This document shows, piece after piece, positions 9,752 through 17,954 of a stretch of DNA of 64,000 nucleotides. Origin of the DNA: Burkholderia sp. FERM BP-3421. GTDB lineage: Bacteria > Pseudomonadota > Gammaproteobacteria > Burkholderiales > Burkholderiaceae. The stretch is from contig NZ_CP117782.1 of assembly GCF_028657905.1 (NCBI RefSeq), positions 1,240,001-1,304,000 of the forward strand, given 5' to 3'. The notes under the pieces are model-generated. The model was not told the DNA's origin, searched no databases, and was given only the letters and a program-made list of their open reading frames with translations. Each line of letters begins with the position of its first letter. The stretch's first letter is position 1. The position numbers and the translations under genes were made by a program.

Positions 9752-10249
9752 TCAAGGCGCGGCGGGCGCATCCGGCGTGTGCGGCGGGCCGCCCCGGGAT
9801 GGGGCATCGCATGACGGGCCGTCCCATAACGGGCCGTCCCAGCCGTCGAGGTACTTGGGCAGCGCGTCGTCGAGGTCGAGCACGCGTACGCGATAGAACA
9901 GATGCATGGTGGGCCGCAGCGCGGCGGGCAGCGCGCCGTCGTGCGCGCGCATGAACAACGCGTTCGGCACCACTCGCATCCCGAGCCGGTTGGTGCCGTA
10001 GAGCACATCGCCGCAGCGGCGGCAGAAATGGCGCGCCATGCGCTTGGTCGGATGCGCGTGGCGGCCGAGCGCGTCGCCGTCCGCATCGACCGCCATGCAC
10101 GCGGCGTCCCACGCGGTCGCGGCCCAGACCACCACGCCGTAGAACAGGCGACAGGTCTCGCAATGGCACAGTGCGGCCGCGGCCGGTTCGCCCTCGAAGC
10201 GCAGGCGCACCGCGCCGCAGGCACAACCGATCTGTCGGGTGAAGCTCAT
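9752..10249 (-). CDS. GFA/CENP-V-fold zinc-binding protein
   Basis: This 165-residue protein has the cysteine pattern of the GFA (glutathione-dependent formaldehyde-activating enzyme-like) family: GCACGAVRLRF at the N terminus, CHCETCRLF near residue 30 and FCRRCGD near residue 75. These are expected to bind structural and catalytic zinc. The family is heterogeneous and most members have no proven reaction, so no substrate is assigned. The C-terminal ~25 residues are low-complexity (Gly/Pro/Asp) and contain a small repeat seen at the DNA level as gacgggccgtccca. It lies between two divergent cobalamin riboswitches and is transcribed leftward. A functional link to B12 is not evident. Confidence 0.8.
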   Translation of the reverse strand: MSFTRQIGCACGAVRLRFEGEPAAAALCHCETCRLFYGVVVWAATAWDAACMAVDADGDALGRHAHPTKRMARHFCRRCGDVLYGTNRLGMRVVPNALFMRAHDGALPAALRPTMHLFYRVRVLDLDDALPKYLDGWDGPLWDGPSCDAPSRGGPPHTPDAPAAP

Positions 10250-10348
10250 CGAATCTCCCTGTTCGTCATTGTCATCGTCATTGGCTGCGTCGCGCCGCGC
10301 TCCCGGGGCCGGATCGGACGCGCGCCTATGCTATCGTATGCGCGCGTC

Positions 10349-10547
10349 TGGTGCCCGCGTGCGATGTCCTTCGCGCGCAGTTAAACGGGAAACAGGAGGC
10401 GGCTCGCGCCGCCCGGCCTGTGCTGTCCCCGCAACGGTCAACCGCCCGCGCGCGCCCGTGTCGGCGTGCGCAGGCGCCGCTCCATGCCACTGTCCGACCT
10501 CGGGCGGGAAGGCGGCGGCGCCCCGGCGGCCAGCCCGGATACCGGCC
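10349..10547 (+). promoter_or_regulatory. Cobalamin (AdoCbl) riboswitch upstream of cobE-cobO-cobB
   Basis: On the plus strand the ordered blocks are TGGTGCCC, AGTTAAACGGGAAACAGG, CTGTCCCCGCAACGGT, GCCACTG, GGGAAGG and CAGCCCGGATACCGGCC. It ends about 160 bases before the cobE-like start. The intervening stretch holds a GC-rich inverted repeat followed by TTT (about 10618-10642), a candidate expression-platform terminator. High cobalamin would be expected to shut off the downstream genes. Confidence 0.92.
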
Positions 10548-10705
10548 AGCGCACGGGGCGAGCGCCGCTCGCCGAACGCCCGGCCCGCGAGGGAACGGTC
10601 CCGGGCGCTGAATTCCGCCGGCCGCGCGCCGGCGTTTCGCTTCGATCGACTGATGACTCACCTGCTTTCGCGCCGCCCCGCTTTCTCGTCCGGGCCGCGC
10701 CGCGC

Positions 10706-11107
10706 ATGACGACGCGGCTCGCGGTCGGCATCGGCTGCCGCGCCGGCGTGACGGCCGACGCGATCGACGCGGCGATCCACGCCGCGCTCGCCTGCGCGCC
10801 CGGCGCGACGGCCGCGCAGATCGCGGTCGTCGCCACCGTCGAGGACAAGGCGCGCGAACCCGGCCTGCTCGCCTGCTGCGCGCGCCGCGGCTGGCCGCTC
10901 GCCGGCTTCCCGCGCGCCGCGCTCGCCGCGCGGCTGGCCGCCGCGTCCGCGCACGATTTCAGTGCGCCGTCGGCCGCCGCGCGCGCGCGGCTCGGCGTCG
11001 ACGGCGTGTGCGAACCGTGCGCGCGGCTCGCCGCGCACGGCGCGGCGCTGCGCGTGCGCAAGCTGCGTCACGCCGGCGTGACGGTCGCGCTCGCCGGCCC
11101 GTTCTGA
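10706..11107 (+). CDS. cobE: Cobalamin biosynthesis protein CobE / CbiG C-terminal domain
   Basis: 133 residues beginning TTRLAVGIGCRAGVTADAID, the characteristic N-terminal strand and GIGCR loop of CobE and of the C-terminal domain of CbiG. The chain ends with RHAGVTVALAGPF, also family-typical. In the aerobic pathway CobE is an accessory protein of uncertain catalytic role associated with precorrin handling. The reading frame stays open upstream through the riboswitch, so ATG at 10706, after the regulatory element, is the credible start. It is followed after 28 bases by cobO and lies first in the riboswitch-controlled operon. Confidence 0.82.
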   Translation: MTTRLAVGIGCRAGVTADAIDAAIHAALACAPGATAAQIAVVATVEDKAREPGLLACCARRGWPLAGFPRAALAARLAAASAHDFSAPSAAARARLGVDGVCEPCARLAAHGAALRVRKLRHAGVTVALAGPF

Positions 11108-11135
11108 CTTTTCCTTCCTCACAGGACCCGTTCCG

Positions 11136-11738
11136 ATGAAAACCGATCCCGAATCGCATCAGCGCATGACCGAACGCCGCCGCGCCGGCCACGAGAAAAA
11201 ACAGGCCGCCGCGACCGTCGAGAAGGGCCTGCTGATCGTCCACACCGGCAACGGCAAGGGCAAGAGCACGGCCGCGTTCGGCATGGCCGTGCGGGTGCTC
11301 GGCCACGACATGCGCCTCGGCGTCGTGCAGTTCATCAAGGGCGCGCTGCACACCTCGGAGCGCGACTTCCTCGGCGCGCACGCGCAATGCGATTTCGTGA
11401 CGATGGGCGACGGCTATACCTGGAACACCCAGGACCGCGACGCCGATGTCGCGACCGCGCGCAAGGGCTGGGACGAGGCGTGCCGGATGATCGCCAGCGG
11501 CGCATACCAGATGGTGATCCTCGACGAGCTGAACACCGTGCTCAAGTACGAGTATCTGCCGCTCGACGAGGTGCTCGCGACGCTCGCGGGCCGCGCGAGC
11601 GAGCTGCACGTCGTCGTCACCGGCCGCCACGCGCCCGATGCGCTGATCGAGGCCGCCGACCTCGTGACCGAGATGCGGCTCGTCAAGCACCCGTATCGCG
11701 AACAGCACGTGAAGGCGCAGCGCGGCGTGGAATTCTGA
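11136..11738 (+). CDS. cobO: Cob(I)yrinic acid a,c-diamide adenosyltransferase (CobO/BtuR)
   Basis: The 200-residue protein is a full-length CobO/BtuR-type adenosyltransferase. It transfers the adenosyl group of ATP to reduced corrinoid, an essential step to adenosylcobalamin. The P-loop reads HTGNGKGKSTAAFGMAVR (about residues 36-53). The conserved VVQFIKG, the WNTQDRDAD region near residue 97 and the Walker B-like VILDELN follow, and the protein closes with the family tail KAQRGVEF. The start ATG at 11136 is preceded by ACAGGA. It is second in the operon and separated from cobB by four bases. Confidence 0.96.
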   Translation: MKTDPESHQRMTERRRAGHEKKQAAATVEKGLLIVHTGNGKGKSTAAFGMAVRVLGHDMRLGVVQFIKGALHTSERDFLGAHAQCDFVTMGDGYTWNTQDRDADVATARKGWDEACRMIASGAYQMVILDELNTVLKYEYLPLDEVLATLAGRASELHVVVTGRHAPDALIEAADLVTEMRLVKHPYREQHVKAQRGVEF

Positions 11739-11742
11739 CGCG

Positions 11743-13059
11743 ATGGCCGCCTGTCCCGCGCTGCTCGTCAGCGCCCCCGCGTCCGGCCAGGGCAAGACCT
11801 CGGTCACGGCGGGGCTCGCGCGCCTGCATCGGCGGCTCGGCCGCCGGGTCCGGGTATTCAAGGCCGGCCCGGACTTCCTCGATCCGATGCTGCTCGCGCG
11901 CGCAAGCGGCGCGCCCGTCTACACGCTCGACCTCGGCATGGTCGGCGCGCACGCGTGCCGCGCGCTGCTCGCGCGGGCCGCGCGCGACGCGGACCTGATC
12001 CTGATCGAAGGCGTGATGGGGCTCTACGACGGCACGCCGAGCAGCGCGGACCTGGCGCGCGCCTGCGACGTGCCGGTGGCCGCCGTGATCTCCGGCAAAT
12101 CGATGGCGCAGACCTTCGGCGCGGTCGCGCTCGGGCTCGCGCGCTTCCAGCCGGGCCTCGCGTTTCACGGCGTGCTGGCGAACCACGTGGGTTCGGCGCG
12201 TCATGCGCAGTTGCTGCGCGACGCCCTGCCCGCCGACCTGCGCTGGCTCGGCCACCTCGCGGCCGATGCGGCGCTCGCGCTGCCCGCGCGCCATCTCGGG
12301 CTGCACCAGCCCGACGACATCGCCGATCTCGACGCGCGCCTCGACCGCGCGGCCGACGCGCTGGCCGGGACCGCGCTCGCGGCGCTGCCGCCCGCGATCG
12401 ACTTCGATGCGCCCGACGATGCGCCGGCGCTCGACCCGATGCTCGCGGGCCGGTGCATCGCGATCGCCCGCGACGCCGCGTTTTCGTTCGTCTACCCGGC
12501 CAATCTCGACCTGCTCGAAGCGCTGGGCGCGCGGCTCGCTTTCTTCTCGCCGCTTGCCGACGAGACGCTGCCCGACGCATGCGACGCGCTGTACCTGCCG
12601 GGCGGCTATCCGGAACTGCATGCGGCTCGGCTCGCCGGCAACGCGCGCAGCACGGCCTCGATCCGCGCGCACGTCGCGGCCGGGCGGCCGGTGGTGGCGG
12701 AATGCGGCGGCCTGCTCTATCTGTGCGACACGCTGACCGGTGTGGACGGCGCGACCACGCCGATGCTCGGCCTGCTGCCGGGCCACGCCACGATGCAGCG
12801 GCGCTTCGCGGCGCTCGGCATGCAAACGCTCGACACGCGCTGGGGCGCGCTCGCCGGGCATGCGTTCCATTACTCGCGCTTCGCCACGCCGCTCGCGCCG
12901 GCTGGCGTCGCGCACCGGCCCGGCGGGACGGACGACGCGACGCCCGCGCCCGGCGAGCCGCGCTACCACCACGGCCCGATCCACGCGAGCTACATGCATG
13001 CGTATTGGCCGTCGAATCCGCGCTGCGCGGCGGCGCTGTTCCGCGGCGAGATGCTCTAG
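11743..13059 (+). CDS. cobB: Cobyrinic acid a,c-diamide synthase (CobB/CbiA)
   Basis: At 438 residues this is a normal-length CobB/CbiA. The enzyme amidates the a and c side chains of (hydrogeno)byrinate using glutamine and ATP. The N-terminal dethiobiotin-synthetase-like domain has the P-loop SAPASGQGKTSVTAGLARLH and a GPDFLDP loop. The C-terminal class I glutaminase domain has LPGGYPELHA and the nucleophile in AECGGLLYL (about residue 313), with the catalytic His near the terminal YHHGPIHASYMH. The gene runs convergently into pvdF. Its last ~45 bases, including the stop, are part of a duplicated junction segment. In the aerobic route the product would be the substrate of the CobN chelatase encoded nearby. 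Confidence 0.95.
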   Translation: MAACPALLVSAPASGQGKTSVTAGLARLHRRLGRRVRVFKAGPDFLDPMLLARASGAPVYTLDLGMVGAHACRALLARAARDADLILIEGVMGLYDGTPSSADLARACDVPVAAVISGKSMAQTFGAVALGLARFQPGLAFHGVLANHVGSARHAQLLRDALPADLRWLGHLAADAALALPARHLGLHQPDDIADLDARLDRAADALAGTALAALPPAIDFDAPDDAPALDPMLAGRCIAIARDAAFSFVYPANLDLLEALGARLAFFSPLADETLPDACDALYLPGGYPELHAARLAGNARSTASIRAHVAAGRPVVAECGGLLYLCDTLTGVDGATTPMLGLLPGHATMQRRFAALGMQTLDTRWGALAGHAFHYSRFATPLAPAGVAHRPGGTDDATPAPGEPRYHHGPIHASYMHAYWPSNPRCAAALFRGEML

Positions 13060-13300
13060 GCCAACGCCGAACGCAGCAGCGTCAGCGCCTCGGGCCTCCT
13101 GCCCGCCCGTCGGCCCACGAACATCGCGAACCCTGCCGCATCCATGCGCACCACTCGTGAATCCGTGCTGCGCAGCCCCGCTGTTTCACGACGAGGCGCT
13201 CCAGGCCGACGCCGAACGCCGAACGCCGCGCGCAGCGGCGTCAGCGCCTCAAGCCTCCTGCCCGACCGGCTGCCCCGCGAGCATCGCGAGCCCTTCGTGC
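13014..13300. repeat. Duplicated convergent junction of cobB and pvdF
   Basis: A segment of about 100-135 bases is present twice, diverged: about 13014-13148 and 13159-13300. Copy one contains the cobB 3' end and its stop. Copy two contains the pvdF 3' end. Shared landmarks are CTGCGC near 13020 and 13165, GACGCCGAACGC-type sequence near 13064 and 13204, GTCAGCGCCTC and CCTCCTGCCCG. The cobB stop TAG of copy one reads CAG in copy two. Confidence 0.7.
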
Positions 13301-14100
13301 AGCGCCGGGAACAGGCTGCGGTTGAAATTGTTCCAGCGCAGTTCGAGGATCGTGTCGTTGCGATCGATCTCGGTGTTCAGCACGTCGTGGATCACCTCGC
13401 CCGAATCGATGCCGTTGTCGACGTAATGGAACGACGCGCCCGTCAGGTACAGCGGCTCGACCGGCACGGTCGCCATCGTCTTCCAGTCGACCACCTTCTG
13501 GCCGCGCGCGCCGTACAGCGCATCGAGCGTCGCATACGCGCCGCGCCGCTCGTACGGCGATTCCGCGCGCGTCACGCCCGGATGGATGTTGACGACCTTG
13601 CGGCAATACGGCGCGCCCGGCCGCACCAGTTCGTCGAGGATCACGAGCAGCCCGTCGAGCACGACGAGGTCCGCGTGCAGGCCGTCGAGCGCATCGCGCA
13701 AGCGGCGCTCGAACACCTGCTTGCCGGCCGGCCGCAGCGGCGAATCGAGCGGCTCGCGCCGGTACTCCGACGGAATCGCCTGCAGCAGGTCATTGACCGG
13801 CGTGCCCTGCACGCGCAGCGCCGGCGGATAGAACCAGCGCTTGCCGCTCTCGTAGGCGAAGCCGTATTCGCGCAGCTTCTCGCGATCGAGCGGCGAGCCC
13901 GCGTCGTCGTCGTAGATCACGCGTTCGAGCGAGTACAGGTCGCCCAGCTCGGTCTCGTTGAGCGCCTCGACCAGCGATTCGAGCACGGACTTCATGTAGC
14001 GCGTGCCACCCTTGTACTCGACCTGCTGCCCCGCCCGGTCGGCGGCCGCGTTGCGCAGGGACCAGATGTATACGAGTTTCTTCTTCGTCATGGCCGTCAT
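13249..14100 (-). CDS. pvdF: N5-hydroxyornithine formyltransferase (PvdF type)
   Basis: 283 residues resembling PvdF, which transfers a formyl group from N10-formyltetrahydrofolate to N5-hydroxyornithine to give the hydroxamate building block of pyoverdine, ornibactin and malleobactin. The formyltransferase core is visible as DLVVLDGLLVILDEL followed by VVNIHPGVTRAESPY (catalytic Asn-His pair near residue 175). A later segment, GASFHYVDNGIDSGEVI, has the Asp expected in the active site. ATG at 14100 (MTAMTKKK) is used; a second ATG three codons on is equally possible. It is the last gene of the leftward biosynthetic operon and sits 160 bases below orbA, past a strong hairpin. Confidence 0.92.
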   Translation of the reverse strand: MTAMTKKKLVYIWSLRNAAADRAGQQVEYKGGTRYMKSVLESLVEALNETELGDLYSLERVIYDDDAGSPLDREKLREYGFAYESGKRWFYPPALRVQGTPVNDLLQAIPSEYRREPLDSPLRPAGKQVFERRLRDALDGLHADLVVLDGLLVILDELVRPGAPYCRKVVNIHPGVTRAESPYERRGAYATLDALYGARGQKVVDWKTMATVPVEPLYLTGASFHYVDNGIDSGEVIHDVLNTEIDRNDTILELRWNNFNRSLFPALHEGLAMLAGQPVGQEA

Positions 14101-14220
14101 CAGTTTCCAGTGATGCGGCGCGCGATCGGCGCGCCGTCGTTGCGGATCCGGAGCGTCGCTCCGGGGCCGGCGCCGCGCGCGGCCCGGCGGATCGGCCGGG
14201 CCGCGTGCGCGGCGAACCGC

Positions 14221-14257
14221 GCGGCCGGCCCGGCGCGCGTGACGCCGGGCCGGCCGC
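14221..14257 (-). terminator. 15-bp perfect hairpin between orbA and pvdF, without a T-run
   Basis: Bases 14221-14235 (GCGGCCGGCCCGGCG) are the exact reverse complement of 14243-14257, with a 7-base loop. It begins three bases after the orbA stop codon on the transcribed strand. No U-tract follows, so it is not a classical intrinsic terminator. A role as an RNA-stabilising 3' end or partial attenuator between receptor and formyltransferase is inferred only from position. Confidence 0.6.
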
Positions 14258-14260
14258 CGC

Positions 14261-16489
14261 TTACCAGTTGTAGCGCGCCGAGGCGATCACGGTGCGCTCG
14301 TTGCCGTAGAAGCACACGTTCGCGGACTGGCACCCGCTCACGAACTTCCGGTTGGCGAGGTTGGTCGCGTTGACCGCGAAGCGCCAATTGCGCAGCTCGT
14401 AGTGCACGGCGGCGTCGAACAGCGTGTAGCTGCCGACCGTCAGCGAGTTGTCCGCCGCGCCCGCGACCGCGCTCTGATAGCGCACGCCCGCGCCGAACCC
14501 GAACCCGGCGAGCGGGCCGGTGCGCCACGTGTAGTCGCCCCACAGCGACGCCATCTGGCGCGGCCGCGGAATGTCGACCGGCCAGTTGTTGAGCGTGACG
14601 TCGGTGGCCTTGATGTTCTTCACGTCCTGGTACACATAGGCCGCGATCACCGACAGCTCGCGCGTGATGTTGCCGACCGCGCTCAACTCGATGCCGCGCG
14701 ACCGCACTTCGCCCGCCTGCACCGAGTAGGTGTTGGTCGGATCGTTCGGGTCCGGCACCACGACGTTGGTCTGGTTGATCTGGTAGATCGCCGCGTTCAG
14801 CATCAGGTTCTTGCCCGGCGGCTGCCAGCGCAGGCCGGCCTCGATCTGGCGGCCCTTGGTCGGCGCCGCGATGCCGCCGCCCGTGATCTTGGTGCCGACC
14901 GCCGACGGATTGAACGAGCTCGAGTAGCTGAGGTACGGCGAGAGCCCGTAGTCGCCCTCGTAGGTCACGCCGACCCGCCCGGTGAACGCGTGCGCGCTCT
15001 GCGACTGCTGCAGGCTGTTCGCGATGTCGTTCTGGGTGGTGTTGACCCAGTCCTGGCGGCCGCCGAGCGTCAGGGTCCAGCGCTGCCACTTGATCTGGTC
15101 CTGCGCGTACACGCCGAACGCATTCATCGTCGTCTTGATGTCGGTGCGCGGATACGCGTTCGGGCCGGCGAAGATCGCGGTGGTGACCGGCAGGTACACC
15201 GGGTTGTACATGTTCAGGCTCGGCGCGAGCGCGAGCCATTCGCTGTCGGTGGTCGACTGGCGGTTGTACTCGAAGCCGAACAGCAGCGTGTGCGCGAGCG
15301 GGCCGGTGCGGAATTTCGCCTGCGCCTGGTTGTCGATGTCGAAGCGGCTGTAGTTCATCTGGAACAGGCCCGCATAGCGCGTCATCGTCTGCTGGGTCGG
15401 ATCCGAGGCGTCGAGGCCGCCGCCGTACACCGACGCATTGTCGAGCGACAGGTGCATGAGCCGGGTGTTCTGGCGGAAGGTCCACACCGGGTTCAGGCGG
15501 TGCTCGAACTGATAGCCGACCGACCACTGCTTCTTGCGGTAGTACGAATAGTTCGGATCGCCGACGTACAGGTTCTCCGAGATCGGGCCGTTCGGGTTCG
15601 GCAGCACCGTGCCCTGCGCGGGCAGGAAGTTGTTCGACGCGTCGCTCCAGTCCTGCAGGTAGGTCGCGGACACCGTCAGCGAGGTGTCGGCGTTCGGCTG
15701 CCAGCGCACCGACGGCGCGACCGAGAAGCGCTTGTCGCCGTGCGGGCCGGTCAGCGCGTTGCCGTCGCGGCCGACCGCGACGAAGCGGTACGACAGCGTG
15801 CCGTCCTTGTCGATCTTGTCGCCCACGTCGAGCGACAGCTGCTTGCGCGCGTAGTTGCCAAGCTGCATGCCGACCTCGCGGATCCGCTCGCCGTTCGCGA
15901 GCTTGGTCTGCACGTCGATGATCGCGCCCGGATCACCCTGCCCGTACAGCACCGAGGTCGGGCCGCGCAGCACGGTGATGCTGTCGATCATGTAGGGGTC
16001 GATGCGCCAGCTCGCGAGATTCAGCGTGTTGGGCACTTGCAGGCCGTCGGCGTACACGGTCGGCGTGAAGCCGCGCAGCACCGAATACCAGTCCGAGCGG
16101 TTCTCCGAGCCGTAGGTCGAGAAGCCCGGCACGTAGCGCAGGGCCTGGTTGATGTCGGTCGCGCCGGTCGCCTCGATCTGCTGCGCCGTGACGACGTTGA
16201 TCGTCTGCGGGATCTCGGTGATCGGCGTGTCGGTCTTGGTGCCGCTCGTGCTGCGTCGCGCGACGAGGCCGACCGTGGCCGCCTGCTCGCCCGACGCGGT
16301 GACGGAGATAGCGGGCAGCGTGCTGCCTGGCTTGGCGTCCGTGGTTGAAGTCTTGCTTGACCGCTGTTGTGCATCGCTCGCTGGCTGCGCCGCTTGCGCG
16401 TGCGCTTGGCTGGCTGCCGCTGCGTAAAATGCCACGCTCACCGCGGCTGCGATCGCACGCCGACGCGTGCCTGTTGCCCACTCCATCAT
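14261..16489 (-). CDS. orbA: TonB-dependent ferric-siderophore receptor (OrbA type)
   Basis: 742 residues. An N-terminal signal peptide ends near SQAHAQ (residue 32). The plug domain follows with a TonB-box-like LPAISVTAS region, then TEIPQTINVVTAQQIEATG and SITVLRGPTSVLYGQGDPGA. A long beta-barrel ends in the aromatic C-terminus ARYNW required for outer-membrane insertion. It should import the ferric siderophore made by this locus. There is no N-terminal FecA-type signalling extension between signal and plug, which agrees with an iron-starvation sigma factor that has no partner anti-sigma gene nearby. It is transcribed with pvdA 39 bases upstream. The assignment to the locus rests on position and family. 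Confidence 0.92.
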   Translation of the reverse strand: MMEWATGTRRRAIAAAVSVAFYAAAASQAHAQAAQPASDAQQRSSKTSTTDAKPGSTLPAISVTASGEQAATVGLVARRSTSGTKTDTPITEIPQTINVVTAQQIEATGATDINQALRYVPGFSTYGSENRSDWYSVLRGFTPTVYADGLQVPNTLNLASWRIDPYMIDSITVLRGPTSVLYGQGDPGAIIDVQTKLANGERIREVGMQLGNYARKQLSLDVGDKIDKDGTLSYRFVAVGRDGNALTGPHGDKRFSVAPSVRWQPNADTSLTVSATYLQDWSDASNNFLPAQGTVLPNPNGPISENLYVGDPNYSYYRKKQWSVGYQFEHRLNPVWTFRQNTRLMHLSLDNASVYGGGLDASDPTQQTMTRYAGLFQMNYSRFDIDNQAQAKFRTGPLAHTLLFGFEYNRQSTTDSEWLALAPSLNMYNPVYLPVTTAIFAGPNAYPRTDIKTTMNAFGVYAQDQIKWQRWTLTLGGRQDWVNTTQNDIANSLQQSQSAHAFTGRVGVTYEGDYGLSPYLSYSSSFNPSAVGTKITGGGIAAPTKGRQIEAGLRWQPPGKNLMLNAAIYQINQTNVVVPDPNDPTNTYSVQAGEVRSRGIELSAVGNITRELSVIAAYVYQDVKNIKATDVTLNNWPVDIPRPRQMASLWGDYTWRTGPLAGFGFGAGVRYQSAVAGAADNSLTVGSYTLFDAAVHYELRNWRFAVNATNLANRKFVSGCQSANVCFYGNERTVIASARYNW

Positions 16490-16528
16490 TGCTCCATTTG
16501 CTTTGGCGGCCGGGAGGCCGCGCCTTTG

Positions 16529-17923
16529 TCAAAGAGCGATGGCCACCCGGCCGTCGCTCGCCCCGTTTTCTTGTGTCGCGGACCGGTTGCGGTCCGTCGT
16601 GTCTGGTCCGTTGTCGTTCTGTGCGCCCGCCTCGCCCTGTTCGAGCGAGGTGACGATCTCGTCGGCGCGCATGGCGAGCACCGACAGCAGCGTGTCCGAC
16701 AGCCCGTGGCTGTCCTCGCAGCAGCCTTGCAGATAGATGCGCGGCTTGAAGTGCCCGGGCGTCGCGAGCTGGTAGTCGCGCGTCACGTCGCCGTTCGCGA
16801 GCGCGTCGCCGAGGTGCGGCGCGAGCCCGTCGAGCAGCGCGAGATGGGTGTCGCGGCGATAGCCCGTGGCGAGCACCAGCGCGTCGAAGCGCTCGGCGCG
16901 GCCCTGGCCCGTGAGGCGATCGCGCAGCGTCAGCTCGATCTGGCCCGTCGCGGTGCGCGCCGCGGCCTCGATCGCGGTGTTCGCGAGCAGCCGGTGGCGC
17001 GGCGTGTCGGCCACGTTCTGCAGATACAGCATTTCGTAGATCTGCTCGATCAGCGGCCGGTCGACCACCGCGTAGTTGGTGTCGCGGTAGCGTTCGAGCA
17101 GCGCGCGGCGGCTCTCCTTCGGCTGCGAATAAACCACGTCGGTGTAGGCCGGACTGAAGATCTCGTTGACGAACGGGCTGTCGTCGGCCGGCTTGAGCGC
17201 GCCCGAGCGGATCACGAGGCTCGCGTCGACCTGCGGGAAACGGCGCGTGAGGTCGACGAACACCTCGGCCGCGCTCTGGCCCGCGCCGATCACCGCGACC
17301 CGCTTGCGCGCGGCCGCGCCCGGCGCGCCCACCGCGTGCTCGATCTGGTTCAGGTACTGCGACGAATGCACGACGTTGTGCGGGCCGAGCGCGGCGAACG
17401 CTTCCGGCACCTGCGCGGCGCCGCCGATGCCCACCGACAGCGCGCGCGTCACGCGCTGCCATTCGCGGCCCTCGGCGTCATGCGAGCTGACGCGCAGCGC
17501 GTCGATCTCGCCCGCGCGGCCGGCGGCCGCGACCGGCTCGATCGCCGTCACGGTCTCGCCATAGTGGACCTGCTCGTCGAACGCGTCGGCGACCCAGCTC
17601 AAGTAGTCGTGGAATTCGACGCGGGTCGGATAGAAGTTCTTCAGGTTCACGAAGTCGGCGAGCCGGCCGCGTTCGAACAGGTAGTTGATGAAGGTGAAGC
17701 GGCTCTTCGGATCGCGCAGCGTCGCCAGATCCTTCAGGAACGAGATCTGCATCCGGCAATCGTCGAGCAGCATCCCGCGGTGCCAGCCGAACGCCGCTTG
17801 CCGCTCGATGAAGCAGTGCGTGGGCCGCGCGCCGCGCGCCTGCTCCGCGAGCCGTACGGCGAGCGCCAGGTTCGACGGCCCGAAGCCGACGCCGATCAGG
17901 TCGAATACGGTATCTCTCTGCAT
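16529..17923 (-). CDS. pvdA: L-ornithine N5-monooxygenase
   Basis: 464 residues, full length for PvdA/SidA-type N-hydroxylases that convert ornithine to N5-hydroxyornithine with FAD, NADPH and O2. The FAD site is GVGFGPSNLALAVRL near residue 12. Conserved MQISFLKDLATLRDP follows around residue 58, the NADPH site is VAVIGAGQSAAEVFVDL near residue 220, and the substrate/C-terminal motif DTLLSVLAMRA sits near residue 412. It supplies hydroxyornithine for both acyl (OrbK) and formyl (PvdF) modification. The gene lies 31 bases after orbK and 39 before orbA in the same operon. The final 45 residues are polar and variable. Confidence 0.97.
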   Translation of the reverse strand: MQRDTVFDLIGVGFGPSNLALAVRLAEQARGARPTHCFIERQAAFGWHRGMLLDDCRMQISFLKDLATLRDPKSRFTFINYLFERGRLADFVNLKNFYPTRVEFHDYLSWVADAFDEQVHYGETVTAIEPVAAAGRAGEIDALRVSSHDAEGREWQRVTRALSVGIGGAAQVPEAFAALGPHNVVHSSQYLNQIEHAVGAPGAAARKRVAVIGAGQSAAEVFVDLTRRFPQVDASLVIRSGALKPADDSPFVNEIFSPAYTDVVYSQPKESRRALLERYRDTNYAVVDRPLIEQIYEMLYLQNVADTPRHRLLANTAIEAAARTATGQIELTLRDRLTGQGRAERFDALVLATGYRRDTHLALLDGLAPHLGDALANGDVTRDYQLATPGHFKPRIYLQGCCEDSHGLSDTLLSVLAMRADEIVTSLEQGEAGAQNDNGPDTTDRNRSATQENGASDGRVAIAL

Positions 17924-17954
17924 GTCTCAGGTCCTATGACGGTATGGCCGCACG

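Noticed and set aside
10466..10705. N-terminal extension of the cobE frame
   Set aside because: It is the cobalamin riboswitch and its expression platform read as protein.
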